Source of the DNA: Numida meleagris
Taxonomy: Eukaryota > Chordata > Aves > Galliformes > Numididae
Assembly: GCF_002078875.1 (NCBI RefSeq)
Contig: NC_034414.1
Span: forward strand, 17,331,471-17,395,470
Length of the DNA stretch: 64,000 bases
Reading direction: 5' to 3'
The notes beneath the pieces were generated by a model. That model saw only the letters and a program-made list of their open reading frames with translations. It did not search any database and was not told the DNA's origin. The translations under genes were made by a program, and so were the position numbers. Shown here piece after piece: positions 57,604-64,000 of this stretch (its first letter is position 1; every line of letters starts with the position of its first letter).

Positions 57604-59283
57604 GTCAGTCTCACCAGCACAAACACCCTCAAGTCGTCTCTCGGGCTTGTAAATGTGAATATTTTGATGGCAGTCAGTAATTATCCCCCTTTTTTTTTTT
57701 TTAAAAAGTAGGAAGAAATAATGAGGCAGAAGGATGGCCGGAGTATACCCTGTTTACTTAAAGGTATTACATTTACAATAAGAATTATTTTTAATTACAT
57801 TGCCAGAACTTTCCTAAAAATACAGTTCAGTAGACTTGATTGTATCATTTTTTATAGTGTCATGTTCCACTGTTATAATCATACATTTATAGTCATGGAT
57901 ATATATATATATATTTTGTTCGATTGTAGAGTTTATTGAAAAGATAACATCACTTAAATGATGTGATGCCTGATGTGACCCTCTGGGATGATGCTACATT
58001 TTATCCGGTGAGTCTGACACATGGTAAAATTTAAACTGAAAAAATAAAACCTCATTGACTGCTACATCTGTCTCTTAAATTCTGGCTGATATATAAATAG
58101 TACTGATTCTTTAACATTTTTCCAGGGTTTCTTTAGAGGCATTTGGAAGAAACAAACATGTTCTTCCATTGCTCGCATGTAGAGTAGTTCAGTTTCTTCA
58201 GAGTTATCATTAGGAGAGGAGAGGCTGCTCTCAAATGTGCAAGGTCAACTTAAAAAAAAGCAAAAACACCAACGTAGAAGTTACTTACTTAAAAATCTGC
58301 AATGATAATCTACTGATAATCTATTGTCAGGTACATTTTATTACATATATTATTACTTTTACATTTGCCTACCTTTCTAGGACTGAAGACAGAACTAACT
58401 TATATACGTGATAGTATGTATATTGTTCAAATTTGCATGTGCAACTACTATATATATGTGCAATTCATTCAGAACACTTAAGTTTACTTATCTGAAGTTC
58501 TTGTGCTATACAATAAGCAAAATAAGAAAATAAATGAAAATCTTTTATTTTTCTTCTACAAATTCATACCCTGATAATAACTCTCTGAAGAAACTGATGT
58601 TTAGGAACTCGGCACAAGCAGCCTGAAAACCACTACAATATAATTTTATCTCTATCATAAGAAAATGTGATCAGAAACAAACACATGAGCAGTCTACACA
58701 GTATGATGTAAGATGTCTGGAACAGGTTCATAGAGGGCTTTATGTATATTCCTGATCTGCAGGAGTTTACAGTGAAGAGAACGTAATTTTATCTTCTCTT
58801 CTGCACTCAAACTTTATTTTGTACAGACACTCCAAGACGTAAAATATAATTTGATATTTTTGAGCCGGAAATGGTAAGCAGCAGCATACTGTCTTGTGTT
58901 AATAAAGAACAACTATAGCTCAGTCAGTCATCAACATCCTTTGGGCTTGTTAAAAGCCGGCATACTCTGAACTTAGCAGAGGCAGAGTGCTGCCACCCAG
59001 GTGGAAGCTGCTGCTTTCTGCGGTGGAAAGGATCTCTATGAGAAACAATATTCAGTAGAGCCAAAGAGTTCGGTAGCTCAAGACTTCAGATTGGATCTTG
59101 AAGATCCCACTGGGAGCATGGTGTCAGCTCTAAGGCAGATTCCCCAGTCCCCCATGGCAAGATGAACAGTCCCATAGCTGTGTTTTGAAACTGCTGGTTG
59201 TGTTGCCCCCAGTACTGTCAAGGCAGATGTTTCCCTATGATGGAAATGAAATGATTTGAATTAAAAAAAATCCTAAGCAATTA
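57604..59283. other. Unique AT-rich sequence
   Basis: Contains an (AT)n run at 57896-57913 and a short duplicated word TGATAATCTA near 58302-58322. No gene recognised. Confidence 0.5.
57896..57913. repeat. (AT)n microsatellite
   Basis: About nine AT units in the context CATGGATATAT..TTTTG. Likely variable in length. Confidence 0.9.
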
Positions 59284-59411
59284 TGCTCAAGGTCAGGCAG
59301 GATGGGGCTCTGAGCACCCTGGTCAAGCTGTAGGTGTCCCTGCTCATTGCAGGGGAGCTGGGTCAGATGGCCTTTAAGGGTCCCTTCCAACTCGAACAAT
59401 TCTGTGACTCT
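59284..59411 (+). mobile_element. CR1 LINE 3' end, sense
   Basis: The copy reads GCTCAAGGTCAGGCAGGATGGGGCTCTGAGCACCCTGGTC, then GTAGGTGTCCCTGCTCATTGCAGGGGAGCTGGGTCAGATGGCCTTTAAGGG, TCCCTTCCAACTCGAACAATTCTGTGACTCT. A clear CR1 3' UTR with a short stretch of the preceding region. The antisense 83-codon frame (59235-59486) is a by-product. Confidence 0.96.
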
Positions 59412-62400
59412 ATTAAAGCTACGGACTGACTGTTTTAAAGTTATTTTTTGTAGCTGAGTGGGGAAGAACAGTGGCTCTTTTATCATGGCAGGCTAACAAC
59501 CCTGGGAGGACTCTATTCCTCTCCTGCTTGGTACAGAGTACATTTGAAGAGATAATAACAGCACGCACTGTATCATAGCTTTATGATCACTCATCAGCTT
59601 TGGGGAGTCTGTGGAAAGAAAGGCCCCCAGACTGGACAAGGCTGAAAGGTTGAGGCTATAACCACACTTTTTTTCCTGAGATGGCCAGAGCCATTACTGA
59701 ACAACAGGCAACTGTGAATAGATGTTGGGCATCTTTGCTTTGCTGCTGCTTGCTAGTTCAAGGATACTCTTGTCCTCCTTCTGCCCCTTCTATATTTGAC
59801 AAGTTTGCCTTCAGCAGATATGACAGGCACTGGTGGGGGTCACTGGCCCAATTCCACATTTCCACACTTGGCTTGCTCCAAGTTCACTGGCCTGAACTAA
59901 TGTCTCCAATGGAGGTCGTACTACTGAACATTATGAGTTTTTATATATTAAACATGCATTAGTGGTTTTACCCCGCTTATCTGACAGCTGTAGAAAAATA
60001 AAGAAAATTCAGTTTGAACTTTAAAAAGCAGGGCTTAATTTATGTCCAGTACTTTTGTTCCCCACTTTCTTTTTCATTTGCCAATTGCAAAGCTCAAGGG
60101 AGATAATAAAATGGAGGAGCTGCTACTTTATATTTCCACGTGCTTCCAAGTGCTTGTGCCTTACTGGGTGAGCTAAAGCTAAAACTAGGAAAAGAGTTTT
60201 CAGATGGAAATTTGATTAAACAATGCAATCATCTGTCCCACAATCTGTTTTTTTATAAGGAAAGTATTTTTTTTTTCCAGGGGGAATTTTCTTTCAGAGG
60301 GTTTTGTATGAAAAAGCAGACGTCATGAATACTGATGGGAAGGGCTCAGTGTTTTGTTATTTCTATATAACAAAGACAAAACGCTTTAATAAAATCAGAA
60401 AACACAGATGTTACTTTAAGTATATTTTGCATCTTTTATTTATTTATTTTTTTTAAAGTCGGGAACAATCCTTCCCTCAGACTGACAATAGCAGCTCATG
60501 ACAGACAAAATTAGCAGCTGGAAGCTTTGCCAAAAAATTAGACTTTTTACTTTGTTGTTATTGTTTGGGATTTTCTTAGATGGTGAAAGGCATGCTTGAA
60601 GGAAGAGGCATGTTTGAATTGAAAGCCCTTGCTTCTCTGTTTCAGTGTAGTGTGACTGGATTTCAGTTTTTATAAACAGTTTAAAATGGGAAAATGCTCA
60701 GCTCTGTGTTTAGAAATTGGCCTATTGTATTTTCTCTTTAATGTCTGAGAACCTTAGAGGAAAGCTCTTGTGGTTTGATAATATGTAGTTCTCATATTGA
60801 TTTCAATATATCACATTTTTATGGTGAGAATAATTAATCAAAGTTTGTGTGTGTCATAGGAAAAACAACATTTATCAGAAAGCTAGAGAAGATACCTTGT
60901 CACTCAGACTCATGACTAAATAATGAACAGTGAACTAATTTCATTTCTGTTTGCTCAGTAATTTTGATATGCCATCTATAAAATTGAGCATGGGCACGGT
61001 TGCCCTCAGATGGCCCAGAGCTGAGAAGGATAGTGGTTGCCCAGCATATTCTATGGGTCTTTTGGTTATGCTCTCTTTTGTTCTTTCAGGGTATAAGCTC
61101 TTCAGAGGAAGGATCATACCTCTGGATCCATACTACGTGTAAGAAATCTTGGGGAAAACTGGGAAAATCCGTCCTCCAACACTTTGTTTGTCAAAACAAA
61201 GTATTAGCATTCAGGAGATTTGGCTTTTCTTTGAATCATCTGTGACTTTAAGCAAGTCATTCAGGTAAAAATGTCCCTTAAACATGTGGCAACGGAAGGG
61301 AACACTTAGAAATGATAACAGCTTTATTGCAGAGTAGTATTGACACATGCTGAATGCATATGAACATAAAAATTGAATAAGAAATTATGCTGGAATTAGA
61401 AGAGGAAATACCACTGTCTTAATTCCCTTTCAAAAGGCAAAACTGTGTTATATTTTTACGTCAAGCTGCCTAGTATGTAAATTTTCTCAAAGGAGGTATG
61501 TTAACTGAAAGAATGTAATTCAACACAAATTACTAGATTTGATTTTGAAGAAAATTCCTTGAAATACTTCATGATCTCTAGTGTGCAATTGCTGGAGAAA
61601 CATGTCATTATTGAAAATTGTTGATCCAAGTTAGGTTCTATGAGAGAACTTGCTCCTTTAGAGTGGTTCCATCCTTCCTGGCCTGAGAGTTCTTCCAGGA
61701 TGGCCTGGAGCAGGACCACTCAGTTATTATTCACTTCATCTCTCTTAACCAGTCCTCTAACGCGATTGGGGACTTTGCGTTTCAATTAATGATTTTTTTT
61801 TTTTTTACTGGATTTTCTTCAGCAAATTCACCTGGAGGTATAAAAAATGTTATGTTCACAAGATCTACCTGTATGCATGTAAATACTATTATTATTTGCC
61901 TGTATTAGGGATTCTATGCAGGAGAATCTGGTTGATGGGATCTTGCTTCTTCGGGTTATTTATCCAACTCCTGACATCCAGTAGAGTAGTATTAGAGGCC
62001 CTCAACACGAATGAAAATGGTAGAGCTAGTGAGCTGCTCAGAGGCTCATATTCACAACTGGACAGCTGAATTTTCAAGGAACAGACAATTTTTATGGGCT
62101 TGTGAGAGAATTTGGACTACGTTTGTCAACAACAATAAAAGGAATTCAAAGGGTGGAAGAGGGACAGGAGGAGGCTTCAGAGGAAATGCTAGACAAGGAA
62201 GATCTAATTTTGCCTAGGAAAACATCTTGTATGCAGAAAGCATAGTACTAGGTACTGTGAGAAACTTGGTGCTGAGGTTTCTGGCCTTTTACACAATTTG
62301 TTTATAAGGACAATTCCCTATCACTTCCATTTGGAATCATTACTGAACACTTGCAACTGTGCATGAGCAAATGGAGCAGAAGAGCCTAATTAACGTTACA

Positions 62401-64000
62401 GAGATTTTTTTATAACGGAGCAAATGTTGGTTTAGTAATACAGTTACAAGTCACAAAGAAATCAGAGCAGACACACCAAGTTTTATACATTTTTGGCAAA
62501 GTAAGTGGGAAACTGTGTGTTAAAGTGAGGTCAACAGATGGGATGGAAGAAGAGAGGTACAGGAGGGGAAGAAAACTACACACCCATGTACAAAAACAAA
62601 AAAGCCCCCCAGGTCTCAAACAATCAGACAAAGAGAACTGAAGAGATAAACCTTGGAAGAAACAGATTTTTTAAACAAAGTTTGCCAAGTAAGCAAACTT
62701 TGTTTTGGAAGGCAGATGCAAAGTGCCTTTTCAGTTCATTTTGGATAGGAATGAGTGAACACATGCTGGGCTTTAATAAATCTTGGCATTACCACAATAG
62801 GCAAACTCAGATCTGTGTTGGATTTTGGTGAATATTACCAAGCCTTTTTGTGTTCTTCCTTCTCTTCTGCTTTGGAAAAAAAGTAAATCAGTGGTATACA
62901 GAACTGTATTTCCTCCATCCTACATAAGGACAGAAACAGGGCAGGTAGACAGCATTCATAGCATCTAGGGAGTACCTAGTGTTTTGGAATCTACTATTTT
63001 CAAGTGTGGGACCGGAAATCAGAATTCAGCGGTTCAAAATCCTATTCCCGTCTTTGTAACTGTCCCTTGGGCAAAACTTAATTCAGTTTACATTTTCAAA
63101 ATTCACTGTACAGAGTGAATTAACATCTTACCCTCTTAACTTTTCCTAAATTCATTCTCAGATGTTCAGCTCCTAAATTTCCTTCTTAAGTTCCTTCTTC
63201 AGCTGCTATTTAATCTAATTTTCATAAAACCCGAGACATATTCTCAGTGAATCTTGGTTTTCCCTTTCATGGAACAAGATAGCCTGGTTGCTGACACTTT
63301 ATTTTACTTTTACTATTTTTGATCATTATTTTCTTTGCTTTGGAAAAGCACAGCGATATTTCATAACAAGTTTGCATAACTACGTAGTCCTGTCTCTGGG
63401 TTTGCTATCATCTCTTCTCACCCTCCCAGCACTGCGCTGTCTATTGCTTATTTTGATGATTTTTTAAAACAGAGATCAGGAGTGAAATCTCAGCTCTGTG
63501 AAAACCAGTGGAAATAAATTCAGTCTTGAAAGGAATCAGTATTTTATCTCAAATCTGGTTATTTGCCTAGCATACTTGGATAACTCATAGTAATAATTGT
63601 TAACGTGTATCATGCTCTGATCCCTGCCAAGTATTCTGGATAAAGACTTAATGCATTTTGTAAATCTGGGGTTTGCTAGTGTCATGCTATTACAACTGTA
63701 TCTAACAAGGACAGAGTGCTCAGGGGGACAATTATCCTAACTGCAGATATGTTGACAAAAGTGAACCATATGACATATCAGATATTTATACCAAGCCCTA
63801 AAGTTTTCTCAAATATACACTTGCCAAATTCCTGCCACTCCATTTTCCTGGGATGCCATAACCTTTTTGGAGAAATGTTTTAGTACAAAGAACAGTTTTA
63901 ATGTATAAATTCTACTCTTCCAACAGTTGGATTTTGTACAAATCCTGTGGTACACGAATCAAAGCTATTGAGATCACAGACAGTGCAAACAAAGAATGTC
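59412..64000. other. Unique sequence to the window end, no gene recognised
   Basis: Includes the splice-like acceptor before 61090 and the perfect inverted repeat at 62673-62705. Frames of 60-97 codons (for example 59681-59962, 61000-61245, 62538-62831) show no recognisable domain. No repeat family was recognised in the last 4.5 kb. Confidence 0.5.
62673..62705. repeat. Perfect 13-bp inverted repeat
   Basis: AAACAAAGTTTGC (62673-62685) and GCAAACTTTGTTT (62693-62705) are exact reverse complements separated by CAAGTAA. As RNA or single-stranded DNA this would form a stable 13-bp stem with a 7-base loop. No T-run or gene end is attached, so I do not call it a terminator. Confidence 0.95.

Noticed and set aside
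61620..61710. Possible CR1-like or other repeat near TTCTATGAGAGAAC
   Set aside because: Only a few bases match, with no continuation on either side.
1..64000. CRISPR arrays, tRNA or rRNA genes, prokaryotic operons or phage modules
   Set aside because: No regularly spaced repeats, no tRNA cloverleaf signals that I could recognise and no dense long frames; repeat content is avian.

Overview
This is 64 kb of AT-rich vertebrate nuclear DNA, almost certainly from a bird and most likely a galliform such as chicken. The evidence is the repeat content. At least eleven separate CR1 LINE fragments of several ages are present, carrying the typical CR1 3' end (in + orientation, ...CCAACC..ATTCTATGATTCT). 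There is also one internally deleted mariner element whose 25-bp terminal sequence and transposase remnant match the chicken Galluhop type. There are no bacterial-style gene blocks and no ribosome-binding sites. No tRNA, rRNA or CRISPR array was seen. The longest uninterrupted frame is 155 codons, and I recognise no cellular protein.

Layout. 1-10.6 kb: unique sequence with one antisense CR1 (1.34-1.79 kb). 10.6-12.2 kb: a CpG-richer block that resembles a regulatory region or CpG-poor promoter, with several splice-like signals. 12.2-20.5 kb: unique sequence, partly resembling conserved non-coding DNA near 15.4-16.1 kb, with two short CR1 3' ends. 20.6-25.1 kb: a chain of splice signals that can be read as one 89-codon spliced frame behind a TATA-like motif; this is the nearest thing to a gene, but it is unproven. 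25-33.6 kb: unique sequence with two copies of a 118-bp ancient CR1 3' end and a pair of covarying small hairpins. 33.6-45.3 kb: a repeat-rich stretch with a CR1, the deleted mariner, a head-to-head CR1 pair and another antisense CR1. 48.6-49.7 kb: the longest CR1 copy, antisense, with a decayed reverse-transcriptase frame. 51-64 kb: unique sequence with three short CR1 3' ends, a candidate 40-nt exon and a perfect hairpin.

Interpretation. The window is best read as intergenic or deep intronic bird DNA, with selfish-element remnants as the only confidently identified content. No operon, defence system or biosynthetic pathway is visible. Exon candidates are offered as things to test, because by-eye splice-site matching gives many false positives in 64 kb. 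All repeat boundaries are by eye, to within about 5-20 bases.
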